DNA of 64,000 nucleotides from Reticulitermes speratus (GCA_021186555.1 JAJKFL010000042.1:48237980-48301979); one strand, 5' to 3'. Positions 11,743-22,753 are shown, counted from the first letter of the stretch. Program-made: numbers and translations. Notes: generated by a model not told the origin, from the letters alone.

Positions 11743-12166
11743 GCAAATGTGCTTCAAAGGGTTAAACCTGTTATTTCCAGTTCTTCTCTTAATGGCTTCA
11801 TCACGTTTATCATTACTCATTCCTTATTCTGTGCTCGTTCAAAGGCAACGTATTTCTGCCATCTGCAGCCTTCTCATTTGTTATTTCGTTAACGTCCAGC
11901 ATTCGGATCCGTATGAAAGCATAGGTGTGACTGTTGCTGTGTAGAATTGTATTAGCGCGCGACAGTACTATTTCCCTCTTACTGAAGGCAGATTGTGGCA
12001 GGCGGGAATTCAGAGCTATAGCTGGCCTCAAACTTGATGAGCCTCGGAAAGATTTGGCAACAACAGACGCAAATAAACTGAATTTCCACAATGTTTATCT
12101 TTAATTTCCGAGTGACCTCAATATGTAACGAGTCAGAGAAAGAGTATAACAAGTTATAAAGTATCT

Positions 12167-12532
12167 ATAATAATAATAATAATAACCATGGCTCGACAGC
12201 CCTATATGGGCTTGGGCCTCCTCTTTCCCAGGTTACGTGGTCTGAGCATTTGTGGCAGTTCGGAGACCAGCCGACTGGCCGCGCTCTTCAACTCAATCCT
12301 GATGTGACCGCCAGAGTCAGTCAGGAGACTTGGTTGAGAAATGGCTAAATTTGGCTTACGAAACATTTCTATTCATGCCCGTAATGGGACCGACGGCTTT
12401 ACTTCCCCTCCGAAGGAAGTGGTGCTACGGATTTTTATCACCCTTAAAAATCCATCGACCTCGGTCGGGATCGAACCCGCGAACCTTGGGTCCAGTGGCG
12501 AGCACGCTAACCACTAGTCCACCGAGGGCGAC
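12167..12532 (-). mobile_element. SINE type D, full length
   Basis: On the - strand it starts with a tRNA-like head, cggtggactagtggttagcg (A-box region) and a B box gggttcgatcccg. It continues through a body ending atggttatt and an (ATT)n tail. An imperfect target duplication, ttataaa[g/a]tatct, flanks it at 12154-12166 and 12533-12545. Confidence 0.85.
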
Positions 12533-12965
12533 TTATAAAATATCTGCAGAACCTAAAACTTCTGGTGCATTTGCTCTGTTATTCTTCTGAGGTGTTAAAA
12601 TATGAATACTTTCCAAAAAGAACACAAATTTATTCATATCTTAGCGGTAAATTTACTGTCGATAATTATCGATATATCGTAGGGGGAATATTTACAATCA
12701 ATAGCTCCTAATCATCGATACCCGACGTTTACAATCGATTGTGCTCAATTCTCGATGGTAGCTCTTTCTTCAGCCTCACATCTTACGTCACAGATAATTC
12801 ATTCCGTCTCAAATACAAAACATATTTTTCGATCTCCGCTCGTACCTCATAGAGAACGCAGTGTGTCTCAGTCACGAAGAGCATTCGTGTCGATTAACCC
12901 TAACCGTGTCTGGGTCTTTATATAAATTACCCTTTATTTTTTTCCGACTTTTAAAAAAATCGGAT

Positions 12966-13245
12966 GGACCGGGATAGCTCAGTCGGTATAGCGACTCTCT
13001 ACGGTCTGGACTTTCCGGGTGTTGAACTGGTGGACGCAAGGTTTTCCGCACCCGTTCAGACCAGCCCTGGGGCCCAACCAGCCTCCTGTACAATGGGTAA
13101 AGCGGCTGGGTCGTGGCGTTGACCACACACCCCCATTTAGCGCCGAAGTTAAGGAAGGAGTAGATCTATATCTCTACTGCTCCTCTGGAACTTCATGGTC
13201 TGTTCTAGGGTCAAATTTACCTTTACCTTTACCCTTAACCAAAAT
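12966..13245 (+). mobile_element. SINE type A
   Basis: The head gggatagctcagtcggtata is an A-box match; the B box is decayed. The body has cctggggcccaaccagcctcc and the gttgaccacacacccccat segment, and it ends with (TTTACC)n at 13215-13238. Confidence 0.8.
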
Positions 13246-13575
13246 CGGCATGTGTTGACACATTGAGCAAAACTCGACATTAAGTTCCAACAAAATCTGT
13301 CAGGAAGAAATCGCTCTGTTCCATGCAGACGGAGAGACATAAAGAAGCTAATCGTCGCTTTTTCGCAGTGGTTTTGCGAAAAGCGCTTACCGACCAAGAT
13401 CGAAGGACTGTTGTCAGTTCTGCAGTAGCTGTCACTAGCTTGAAGGGCAAGTCTGTCCTTCGCTGCCATTCAGTGCTTCTAGCGTGAAGGCCGGAACATG
13501 ATTTTATATTTAGCGAAGTGCAAAGTGCGCGATTCCGCACCTTTGTTTCGATTAAAAGGCTGTAAATGTTTTAAG

Positions 13576-14012
13576 ACTCGTCTGTAGTTCGGGTAGTTGT
13601 GGGAACGTGCCATCTGGCTCGTCTGTAGTTCGGGTAGTTGTGGGAACGTGCCATCTGGCTCGTCTGTAGTTCGGGTAGTTGTGGGAACGTGCCATCTGGC
13701 TCGTCTGTAGTTCGGGTAGTTGTGGGAACGTGCCATCTGGCTCGTCTGTAGTTCGGGTAGTTGTGGGAACGTGCCATCTGGCTCGTCTGTAGTTCGGGTA
13801 GTTGTGGGAACGTGCCATCTGGCTCGTCTTTAGTTCGGGTAGTTGTGGGAACGTGCCATCTGGCTCGTCTGTAGTTCGGGTAGTTGTGGGAACGTGCCAT
13901 CTGGCTCGTCTGTAGTTCGGGTAGTTGTGGGAACGTGCCATCTGGCTCGTCTGTAGTTCGGGTAGTTGTGGGAACGTGCCATCTGGCTCGTCTGTAGTTC
14001 GGGTAGTTGCGA
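13576..14012. repeat. 41-bp minisatellite, about 10.6 copies
   Basis: Near-identical units containing ctggctcgtctgtagttcgg and gtagttgtgggaacgtgcca. Because 41 is not a multiple of 3, several - strand frames stay open. These are not genes. Confidence 0.97.
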
Positions 14013-14401
14013 AACTTGCCATGTGACTCCATCAGTCCGTCAGACTGTAATGCGCCTTTTATAATCTCACAGATACGTTGTATTGTCGTTATGGCGTTAC
14101 ATTAATATTCGCTGCTCTTTCATAGACTGTACTGCAGCTTACATAATTAACGTTATATTAAAATGTTACTAGAAAACACACAAACTTTCCGTTACTAAAA
14201 CCGGTCGCTTTCAAAATGGCCAATTGAACAGTAACATATTAATCTAGACCCACAAACAGCTTATAAAAATCTATTTGTAAATGATGTGTCAAGTGTACGT
14301 AAGATAGGGCTCTGAAAGGCGTAACATAACTGGGCTTGAGTCCTATGGCAGATTTGGGGTTTTGCTTCGCCTCCACGCCCGGCCCTTATCAGGAGGGCAC
14401 C

Positions 14402-15490
14402 CAACTTCCTACGCTGTGGTTACTGGAGGTTTTCTTTATTGGAAGCTGTCGTTACTGGAGCCTGTCCTTACTGGAGGCTCTCGTTACTGGACGCTGTCGT
14501 TAATGGAGGCTGTCGTTATTGGTGGCTGTCTTTATTGGAGGCTATCGTTACTGGAGACTCTCTTTACTGGATGCTGTCTTTACTGGAGGCTGTCGTTATT
14601 GGAGGCTGTCTTTATTGGAGGCTATCGTTAATGGAGTCTCTCTTTACTGGATGCTGTCATTACTGTAGGCTGTCGTTATTGGAGGCTGTCATTACTGATG
14701 GCTGTCTTTATTGGAGGCTGTCGTTACTGGAGACTCTCATTACTGGATGCTGTCGTTACTGGAGGCTGTCTTTATTGGAGGCTGTCTTTATTGGAGGCTG
14801 TCTTTATTGGAGGCTATCATTACTGGAGTCTCTCTTTACTGATGCTGTCATTACTGTAGGCTGTCGTTATTGGAGGCTGTCATTACTGATGGCTGATTTT
14901 GTTGGAGGCTGTCGTTACTGGAGGCTCTCTTTACTGGATGCTGTCGTTATTGTAGGCTGTTTTTATTAGAGGCTATCGTTATTGGAGGCTGTCGTTACTG
15001 TAGGCTGCCGTTATTGGAGACTGTCTTTACTGTAGGATGCCGTTATTGAAGGCTGTCGTTACTGGAGGCTGTCGTTATTGGAGGCTGTCATTACTTATGG
15101 CTGTCTTTATTGGATGCTGTCGTTATTGTAGGCTGTTTTTATTAGAGGCTATCGTTATTGGAGGCTGTCGTTACTGTAGGCTGCCGTTATTGGAGACTGT
15201 CTTTACTGTAGGCTGCCGTTATTGAAGGCTGTCGTTACTGGAGGCTGTCGTTATTGGAGGCTGTCATTACTTATGGCTGTCTTTATTGGATGCTGTCGTT
15301 ATTGTAGGCTGTTTTTATTAGAGGCTATCGTTATTGGAGGCTGTCGTTACTGTAGGCTGCCGTTATTGGAGACTGTCTTTACTGTAGGCTGCCGTTATTG
15401 AAGGCTGTCGTTACTGGAGGCTGTCGTTATTGGAGGCTGTCGTTACTTGAGGCTGTCGTTATTGGAGGCTGTCGTTACTGGAGGCTGTTA
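14402..15490. repeat. 16-bp minisatellite with higher-order structure
   Basis: Basic unit GTTACTGGAGGCTGTC, with ttattgg, tactgta and tttattg variants. In the last 400 bp a block of 11 units (176 bp) is repeated: cattacttatggctg occurs at 15089 and 15265. Confidence 0.92.
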
Positions 15491-15494
15491 CCCC

Positions 15495-16600
15495 ACGAAC
15501 AAATGGCAGAGGTGTGAAGATGAGCCTTACGTCCCTCTAGAGCAGATTTTGTGAATCCTTGGAGGTTTAGCTCCACTTCTTACTGCGTTTTGTGGCGTTG
15601 TACTTCGCAGTGACACAGTTCTACTCCCCTTCGCCTCCGTCGCTGCAAATTACTGCTATTTGCTACGTATAAATAGGTCTAAGATACGTCCGCCTTCGTT
15701 TGGAAAGACACGATGCATACTCTGTGGAGAAAAGAGCACAGTGTTGAATTTAAAATGGATTTTGAAAGGTGCGTTTGTGATATAACTTCGGTATTTTTCT
15801 AGTGTCCTTGTTGAGAGAGCCTGAAGAAGACCATAGAAACCTTTTTCAAGAAAGCCCTTGTACCGGCCGTGTTTTGAACAGGGTACTTCTGAAATATATA
15901 TATGTCAGGAGTTTTACTGTCTGGTTACACTTGTTTCTTTCTGGTTACAGACAACGAATTTCGACAAAACTTCCTGTTATGGTTCTTTGCACTTAGACAT
16001 TTAAGGATGATTTAATTTCAGTTTATATTCGTGCTGTACAACATGTAATAGGCACGACCACAGCCAAAAGCAACTGCCTTTCATCTCGGAAATTTCTATA
16101 AGCTGGGAGCTAAGGAGCGGAATATTAGAGCAAATGAGCTCTGTGTTTGTGCACCTGCTGATAAACTGGCATGCTATTGTGAGATGTTTGTGCTCAGCTG
16201 CATTACCGACACAGCGCACACAATGCAGGCTTTCAAACCAATTCAGTTTTATACGACTTGAAGCAAATTCCAAAACACAGCTAACACATTACATCTCACA
16301 GAATACACATCCGTGTAATCTCCAAGTTTCATATTGTTATCCACAATGTACAGCAAACACACTTACTGTGGGTAGAAAACCTACCTATTTTATTTGACAA
16401 ACATTTTTTCTCACTTCCCACCGCGCTTGTAAGGGATAGACTGAGTGGGCTACCATTAATAAGAAAAACGAGCCGACAGGAAGTGGTAACTGGTAATTGT
16501 GGTAAAATAACATATATTTGTGAGCTGTAACAGAACTAAATGAACAGATGCGATTTCTTACGGCTTGGTCAGGAAATACACAGGGTTTGTCTTAACAGTC
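15495..16600. other. unassigned non-coding sequence
   Basis: No confident gene or named repeat. Open frames up to 90 codons on both strands around 16000-16400 overlap one another and match nothing I know. Confidence 0.4.
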
Positions 16601-16630
16601 AGGTGACCAGTTTCTGTAAATTTAAATTTT

Positions 16631-16698
16631 AAAAGTCTTTGTTAAAAGTTGTATAATAGTTGTAAAAAACTATTATACAACTTTTAACAAAGACTTTT
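16631..16698. repeat. perfect palindrome, 31-bp arms
   Basis: The arm beginning aaaagtctttgttaaaag is repeated in exact inverse after a 6-nt centre. It would extrude or transcribe as a long hairpin. Confidence 0.9.
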
Positions 16699-16790
16699 AA
16701 CAAGATTTTAACTTATAATGCATAAGTTTTATGTGCTGTTGGATTATTTAAAATCATGTGATTGAAGTGACAGTAGCTTTCAACAAAAAA

Positions 16791-16833
16791 AAACCCTGAC
16801 GATAATCCTAGGATCGAAACACGTGTTGGGGTA
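16791..16833 (+). ncRNA. hammerhead-like motif, GGATCC family
   Basis: CTGACGA at 16796-16802, stem II ATCCTAGGAT, GAAA at 16816-16819, palindromic stem III ACACGTGT, then T and GGGG. Stem I is reduced to CC/GG because the 5' side has become A-rich. Confidence 0.5.
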
Positions 16834-17439
16834 TAATTTTAACAATTATAATAAAGCTACAATAAAAGTGGTTTTAGTTGTGCATCAGTTGGTCTGAAAC
16901 TTAATTTAATATGACGAAGATGCACGGTGTCAACAGTGTGAAATATAACTAGATGTCTGCGCATTATCAATCGCATTTCATCTGTTCGGCTCAAAACTGC
17001 TTTTTTATGTAATATTATGCACTCGGCGACTGATACAGTGTTGACAGACAGGTGGAAGATGCTTCGGGCCGCCTGAGACCCTTGCGTCATTACACTGCTG
17101 AGAACTGCATAATAGTTCCGTTTGTTGCCAGAGTTGTCGCTCCCTTGATCAACCAGACAACGGGGAATCCCTGTGGGAGATTCCTTGACAGATAAAGGGG
17201 TCAGATGTCACGTGTCACCAAGCAGCTCATAATAAGAGTTAGTCTGTAGCTATACTCACGTAGGACATACACTCGCAAGGTCTTTATTTCGAATACGTGG
17301 GAGTTACTGGCGTGGAGGAGTGTTTTGGTCTTTTCCGGTGCGTGTAAAGAAGAAAAGAGGCGTCTTAAAATGCGATGGAACTTTCGTCTTATTTTAGAAA
17401 TATCCTATAGAAAGAGAAGCTTTCCGCCTATATGTAAAG

Positions 17440-17615
17440 ATGATATTAAAGAGAATGGAATGAGAGGCTGTTGACTGGACTAATGCGGCTCGGTGAGACA
17501 AGTGGCGGGCTTTTGTTGTCACGAAAATGAACATTCAGAAATATCTTGAGTAGCTGAGAAACTGTCAGCAGTTTGAGGACACTGTCTCATGGACTCAGGT
17601 CAATTCGTTCTTAGC
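17440..17615 (+). pseudogene. LINE 3'-end fragment
   Basis: Decayed version of the 3' tail: ggactaatgcggctcggtga ... gtggcgggctttt ... atgaacattcag, then a 3' UTR-like segment. It runs directly into the TTAG repeat. Confidence 0.55.
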
Positions 17616-18100
17616 TGTTTTGTTAGTTAGTTACATAGTTAATTAGTTTGATATTTATTTGGTTAGATAATTGTTTGCTGAGTTAGATATTTATGTAGTT
17701 AATTATTTGGTTAGTCGGTTAGTTAGTTAGTTAGTCGGTCGGTTAGTTACTTGGTCGTTAGTGAGTTAGTTCGTTAGTTACTTTGTTCGTTCATTAGGTG
17801 TTCGTTAGTCGGTCAGTTGGTTAGTTAGTTATTTAGTTCGTTAGGTGTTCGTTAGTCGGTCACTTGGTTGGTTAGTTAGTTCGTTAGGTGTTCGTTAGTC
17901 GGTCAGTCCGTCAGTTGGTTGGTTAGTTAGTTCGTTAGGTGTTCGTTAGTCGGTCAGTTGGTTTGTTGGTTAGTTAGTTCGTTAGGTTTTCGTTAGTCGG
18001 TCAGTCGGTCAGTTGGTTGGTTAGTTCGTTATGTTTTCGTTAGTCGGTCAGTCAGTCGGTCAGTCTGTCAGTTGGTTGGTTAGTTAGTTAGTTAGTCGTA
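17615..18100. repeat. (GTTA)n-derived degenerate repeat
   Basis: gttagttagttagtt with cg-containing variants. Longer units around gttcgttagtcggtcagttg repeat several times. It starts exactly at the LINE 3' end. Confidence 0.85.
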
Positions 18101-18689
18101 CAGCCTGTATGCGCCCTGCCAGATTCATAAACGTGACTGCCTAAGTAATTAAGTAAATGAAAAAACATTTTGAACAGACACTGTGTAGAGACACGTAGCA
18201 TTTTTTATGCTGTTTTAGAGATAACTACACAAAAAGGACCGAAAGCGTCAGAATTTTCTGACCTCCAGAATTTGTTTTAGAACCTTACCTTCGAAATTGG
18301 AAGTGATATGAGTGTGTGTGTGTGCGTGTGTGCGTGTGTTGGCACCTTCATAAAGGCAGACCTGTTTTCCTAGCATTCAAATGTCAGCTGTGATGACGCA
18401 TTTCAAAGCGTGTGATGGTGTCGTTCAAACTGTGTACTGAATGTGGAGACACAGGAGTCAACATTCAGCGGACAAAGATACATTGAGGTCCGATGATCCG
18501 TTCTGCAGAGATACTGTCGTACACAGGTGTGCACAGTTCGCACAGGCAGGCGCCTCTGCTGCGATAGCAGTGCGCGCACACACAAAAGCCGCTTCACTCC
18601 GAACCATCAAAATCCTATAAATTACGGCAGTAATAAACAGCATGCAGACTAAAATTTCTGGGAAAAAATGTATGAATAAGGATCTATAA

Positions 18690-18973
18690 AGGTAAAGGTC
18701 TCCCTAGAACAGGCCATGAAGGCCCAGAGGGTGAGTAGAGGTATAGCTCTAATCTTTCTTTAACCTCGGCGCTAGATGGGGGTGGGTGGACAACGCCACG
18801 CCCCGGCCGCTTTACCCCCCGGGAATAACCCGGTATCCATTGTATAGGAGGCTGAGTGGGCCCCAGGGCGGGTCTGGACGGGTGCTGAAAATCTCGCCAC
18901 CCCACCGGGATTCGATCCCCGGACCGTCCACTCCGTAGCGAGTCGCTATACCGACTGAGCTATCGCGGCCCAC
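18690..18973 (-). mobile_element. SINE type A
   Basis: Head on the - strand gggccgcgatagctcagtcgg and B box gggatcgaatccc. The tail (ggtaaag) is at the left end. Near full length. Confidence 0.9.
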
Positions 18974-19239
18974 AAGAGTCTATAACACGTTGGTTCTGTC
19001 ACCTCTTGTGTGAGGTAGGTGAACCTGCGAACGGAGACCATAAACGAATAGAGGTGATTGTAATGATACGAAAAATAACAGACGAACTGATAAAAATATT
19101 ATAAAAAGACTGAGAAACGTCTGAACGGACTTCCAGTTAAATGTACATAGAATTTAAATTAAAGACTATGCGTTGGGAATGTGATGACACCGTGGAGATT
19201 TGTAGCTACGAACGTTTATGGTGGATTCCCTGTCTTTGT

Positions 19240-19325
19240 GTTCAGATATGGATGCAGGAGTTTTCCTCCGAAATCGTATACACCAAACTACACGGCGTCA
19301 TATCCCGCAAGACCGTAATCTTCAT
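19240..19325 (+). mobile_element. decayed hammerhead-element end, GGAGG family
   Basis: gcaggagttttcctccgaaa followed by accaaactacacggcgtcat. The stem II 3' side, GAAA and the terminal box survive; the CTGANGA core is destroyed. Confidence 0.4.
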
Positions 19326-19731
19326 AGTCATTACTGTGGGAACCTGATAACTCACACGATTCTGATCTGGTCACTATGCAATGCAAACTTGAATGAAAGT
19401 AAACGTAGTCACAAAATTTATAACTAGGCACAACATATAACATAATTGAGCAATGGAAGCTGTAAGGGGTGAACAAACCGCCTTGATGCTTTGAAATCAA
19501 AAATACAGTGACGAAATAATTATAAAGAATGTCACTTTATGTGACGTTGCGCCGTGTATTATGGTAGAAATGTACAAATATGTACGTGCAAACTGATGCT
19601 TCATCATTAGGTTATAAGATTCATGCGATAGGTTCCTTCGAAACGTCGATAAATTCATAAGAGACTACTTAGCGTAACAACCCAGAAAACAATACTCTTA
19701 CATGTGGTTTGTATTATAGATTTTTTTTGTG

Positions 19732-19962
19732 GTGAAGGGCCCCGCAGCAGATGCTACGGACGCACCGCAGCCTTAAGGCTTATTGTGCAACCCTGTGATG
19801 AAGATGATCAGTTTTTTTTCATTTTTCCTTGTAATGTAGCACCAGTGGAATGAAATTGACAAGGGAAAACCAAAGTACTCGGGGAAAAACCTGTCCCAGT
19901 GTCACTTTGTCCACCACAAATCCCACATGGGCTGACCCGGGATCGATCCCGGGCCTCCACAT
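19732..19962 (-). mobile_element. SINE type B, 5'-truncated
   Basis: The 3' part from gtgaagggccccgcagcaga through to the B box gggatcgatcccgggcc. The A-box head is missing. Confidence 0.85.
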
Positions 19963-20180
19963 TATAGGTGTTAATGCAGGTCGTACAAGCTGTAGGCGTC
20001 TCTATATTATCTCCGATTTTGTCTACGTAGGGTGAAATGTGATATATTTTGTTAGCATAAAAAATGCTACGTTCTGCCGTGGAAAGTATTGGTGTGTTGA
20101 ATGGTGAGGATGGAAATGGAAGAGGGTGATAGCCGAGTCCATTGTATCCAGAGCTAAGCATCTGAACTCGTCTCTTTACC

Positions 20181-20205
20181 AGAGAGAGAGAGAGAGAGAG
20201 AGAGA
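20181..20205. repeat. (GA)n microsatellite
   Basis: Uninterrupted GA repeat. Confidence 0.95.
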
Positions 20206-20382
20206 AGGGCTGGACTGTGACGTTTGCTATAGCCAGAAGAGTTTTGATGACGTAAATAGCAATATGGCGACTGCCCGCACGCTACTTCAATTGAATACGT
20301 TTGGACTGTCTAGACACAGAGCTGCTGTCTATCAAGATTTAACAGCAGACGCATTATCTCGTTAGGAAAATATAAGTGTGTG

Positions 20383-20500
20383 CTGTCCAGCTTGACCCTT
20401 GAAAATGGGACGGATAGGTTGTCCCGAAACGTCGGGTAGAAACTACCATTATACGCTGCGTAAAATCCCAAAAGTGCACAGATATCATTTATACTGCAGC
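20383..20500 (+). mobile_element. hammerhead-like element fragment, 11-kb array family
   Basis: cttgacccttgaaaatggga ... gttgtcccgaaacgtcgg, then tatacgctgcgtaaaatccc. Same family as the array at 11020-11545. The core reads TTGAAAA, so it is inactive. Confidence 0.5.
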
Positions 20501-20529
20501 GAAAGCTTGAAGTCACGGAAGGTACGGAG

Positions 20530-20655
20530 TTGAGATCTGCGCTCTTCTGGATGTTACGCAGCGTCGAGTGGTAATGCTTTATAAAGATAAAGGTAAAGGT
20601 AAAGGATTACCACTCGACGCCGCGTAATATCCCAGAAGAGGGCAGATCTCATCAA
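20530..20655. repeat. inverted repeat around a (AAAGGT)n centre
   Basis: The left arm (gagatctgcgctcttctgga ... gcgtcgagtggtaatgc) is inverted on the right (ccactcgacgccgcgtaata ... gcagatctcat). The centre, ataaaggtaaaggtaaagg, looks like a type A SINE tail. Confidence 0.7.
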
Positions 20656-20935
20656 CGTCGCGCGTGGAAGCATGAAATCACGTAGGGTACCGAGTTCTTT
20701 CTCAGGGGTAAAGCGGACGGGGCGTGAAGTTAACCATTCATCATCAACGTCGCGCGCGGAAGCATGAAATCACGTAGGGTACCGAGTTCTTTCTCAGGGT
20801 AAAGCGGACGGGGCGTGAAGTTAACCATTCATCTCATCAACGTCGCGCGCGGAAGCATGAAATCACGTAGGGTACCGAGTTCTTTCTCAGGGGTAAAGCG
20901 GACGGGGCGTGAATTTAACCATTCATCTTCATCTA
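20650..20935. repeat. 92-93-bp tandem repeat, 3 copies
   Basis: Copies start at 20650, 20742 and 20835 with catcaacgtcgcgcg. Each contains gaaatcacgtagggtaccga and agcggacggggcgtgaa. The last copy runs into a SINE F 3' segment (gaatgagtggagctatacc). Confidence 0.92.
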
Positions 20936-21791
20936 GTGCAGATGTTAGGAATGAGTGGAGCTATACCTCTACTCCATTTGTATGCGTTCAAGGAGTGGAC
21001 ATGGTAAAACGTTTATTTTTTTTTTGTTACAGCTCAGTAGGTACTGCCCGCCTTTTTTTTTTTTAATTGAGGATGGTAAAACGATCCAAATTCCGAAATG
21101 GGGTATTATTTCCTTAACATGGGAAGGCGGACAAGTGCAGTAACAGTAAACAGCTGACTGGTGCGTGTTGTGATACACGAGCAACGCACTCGTAATACAA
21201 AAATTTACACACGACTGCCTGTCACTGAGTAAATCAAACGGATTTCTCAATTTTTATGGGTGTCGTAATACCATCATCTGTACGCTGAATGCCTGTGACT
21301 ACGTGGCGGTTCTGTGCTAAGCAATGACAGGCTGTTCTGTGTACGTCCGCAAAGCGTTTGCGAAAAGCGTCAATTATCTTCGTCACGTCCGCCTCCCTGT
21401 CTGTCCGTCAGTACTTCCGCATGGAAAACTCCGTTCCCACTAAAAGCATTTGCGTGGTATTTATACACTGGAGATTTTGACTACATATTTGCGGACGGAT
21501 TACAATTTTTGGTGAAATCTGATAAAACCAAGAGATTATTTACATAAAGATGTACGTAACTTTATGACTATTTTGTGTGCCAGGTTTACCAAGGTTGCCG
21601 TGTGCCCCTGTGGTTGTTACAGTTGCTTTTGTTACCCCGTTCGCTAAGGTTAAATTTCATTTTTACCTTGTCAGCCAGTTTGCGAATGTTCCTACTGTTA
21701 CTGTAGCTAAATTTGTTAGTTTGGTTACCTTGAGAATCAGTTGTCTTCTGGACTTTGTCCATCGTCCGGATAAAATATAATATAAAATAAA

Positions 21792-21836
21792 ATCACGACG
21801 TTTCGGAAGCTGGTTCTTGTTCCGTCTTCAGGTGAT
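21792..21836 (-). ncRNA. hammerhead-like motif, GTGAT family
   Basis: Read on the - strand: stem I ATCAC, CTGAAGA, C, stem II GGAA...TTCC, GAAA, minimal stem III ACGT, C at the cleavage position, then GTGAT. Stem I is a perfect 5-bp helix and all core positions fit. Confidence 0.6.
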
Positions 21837-21935
21837 GAGACACATACTCAGGTGGGTCCTTTTAGACCGAGCTAATCTCAATCACTAGACCTAGCTCGGT
21901 CTAAGGGACCCATCTGAGTAGATATTTCCCCTCCC

Positions 21936-21980
21936 GTCACCTGAAGACGGAAGAAGAAGCACCTTCCGAAACGTCGTGAT
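21936..21980 (+). ncRNA. hammerhead-like motif, GTGAT family
   Basis: CTGAAGA at 21941-21947, stem II GGAAG...CTTCC, GAAACGTC and GTGAT at 21976-21980. Stem I is GTCAC/GTGAT, with G-U at the outer pair. Inverted partner of 21792-21836. Confidence 0.6.
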
Positions 21981-22123
21981 TTTATTTTATATTATATTTT
22001 ATCAGGACGATGGACAAAGTCCAGAAGCAATTAGTTCTCAATGTCAAATACCGTCGTCAGAACATTTTAGAATTTAGCTGATTACCTTGGTTATCAAGTT
22101 TGCAGCAATTCCTATGGTTCAAT

Positions 22124-22293
22124 ATAGTTTTCTCGGGCGCACAACCGCGTCAATTCGTTTGAATACAACGTTTCGGGGACTAGCTCCGTCCCCATCCCCA
22201 AAATCAGTTTTGCCTGAGGATGGGGACGGAGCTAGTCCCCGAAACGTTGTATTCAAACGAATTGACGCGGCTGTGAGCCCGAGAAAACTATAT
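22124..22293. mobile_element. foldback element, GGGGAC family
   Basis: Nearly perfect inverse arms: tatagttttctcgggc ... cgtcaattcgtttgaatac on the left, and the inverse on the right ending gagcccgagaaaactata. Both strands carry similar open frames purely because of the symmetry. Confidence 0.85.
22205..22256 (+). ncRNA. hammerhead-like motif, GGGGAC family
   Basis: CTGAGGA at 22214-22220, stem II GGGGAC...GTCCCC, GAAACGTT at 22241-22248. Stem I is weak (GC/GT only). In the left-arm partner at about 22167-22204 the core has decayed. Confidence 0.45.
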
Positions 22294-22413
22294 TGAATCA
22301 TTTCACACTGTTGACACCGTGCATCTTCGTCATATTAAATTAAGTTATAAACCAACCGATGCACACTAAAACCACTTTTTAAGTAGCTTTATTATAAAAT
22401 TGTTAAAATTGTA

Positions 22414-22453
22414 CCCCTACACGTGTTTCGATCCTAGGATCATCGTCAGGGGG
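22414..22453 (-). ncRNA. hammerhead-like motif, GGATCC family
   Basis: On the - strand: CCCC, CTGACGA, T, GATCCTAGGATC, GAAA, stem III ACACGTGT, A, GGGG. Every core position and a 4-bp stem I are intact. Confidence 0.6.
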
Positions 22454-22713
22454 GTTTCTTGCTAAAAGCTACAGTCACTTCAACACTCCACCGTAGTACA
22501 CCGCACAACACGTAGTACACTCCACTCCACGCAAAAACATTTCATATGCTTTTAACACCACACGCCAGCAGTTCCACAATCTACTAACTACAGTGCTTTT
22601 ATAATTTTACAACTTTTAGAGAATCTTTTGACAAGATTTTAACTTATGTTTCAAAGTGCAGATAGAATATTTTAAATCATGTGTTGAAGTGACTATAGCT
22701 TTTAGCAATAAAC

Positions 22714-22753
22714 CCCCCTGACGATGATCCTAGGATCGAAACACGTGTAGGGG
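22714..22753 (+). ncRNA. hammerhead-like motif, GGATCC family
   Basis: CCCC at 22714-22717, CTGACGA at 22718-22724, palindromic stem II, GAAA at 22738-22741, ACACGTGT, A, GGGG at 22750-22753. Mirror copy of 22414-22453. Confidence 0.6.

Larger units (their letters stand above)
16600..16935. mobile_element. foldback/hammerhead element, GGATCC family (right part)
   Basis: It contains a perfect palindrome (16631-16698), a hammerhead-like motif (16791-16833), then gtgcatcagttggtctgaaa and the terminal box gatgcacggtgtcaac. The right arm is homologous to that of 22325-22835. Confidence 0.65.
21738..22032. mobile_element. foldback element with two hammerhead-like motifs
   Basis: Long inverted arms. 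The left includes ggactttgtccatcgtccgg and the right its inverse; the inner arms carry the two motifs. The centre (ggtgggtcc ... ggacccatctgagt) is also self-complementary. It has inserted into a diverged gtt/ttacc-rich sequence that continues on both sides (21560-21737 and 22033-22120). Confidence 0.85.

Noticed and set aside
13479..14032. Overlapping - strand frames with Thr/Arg/Pro repeats
   Set aside because: Produced by the 41-bp minisatellite, open in several phases.
22119..22301. Nearly identical proteins encoded on both strands
   Set aside because: A trivial result of the foldback symmetry of the element at 22124-22293.
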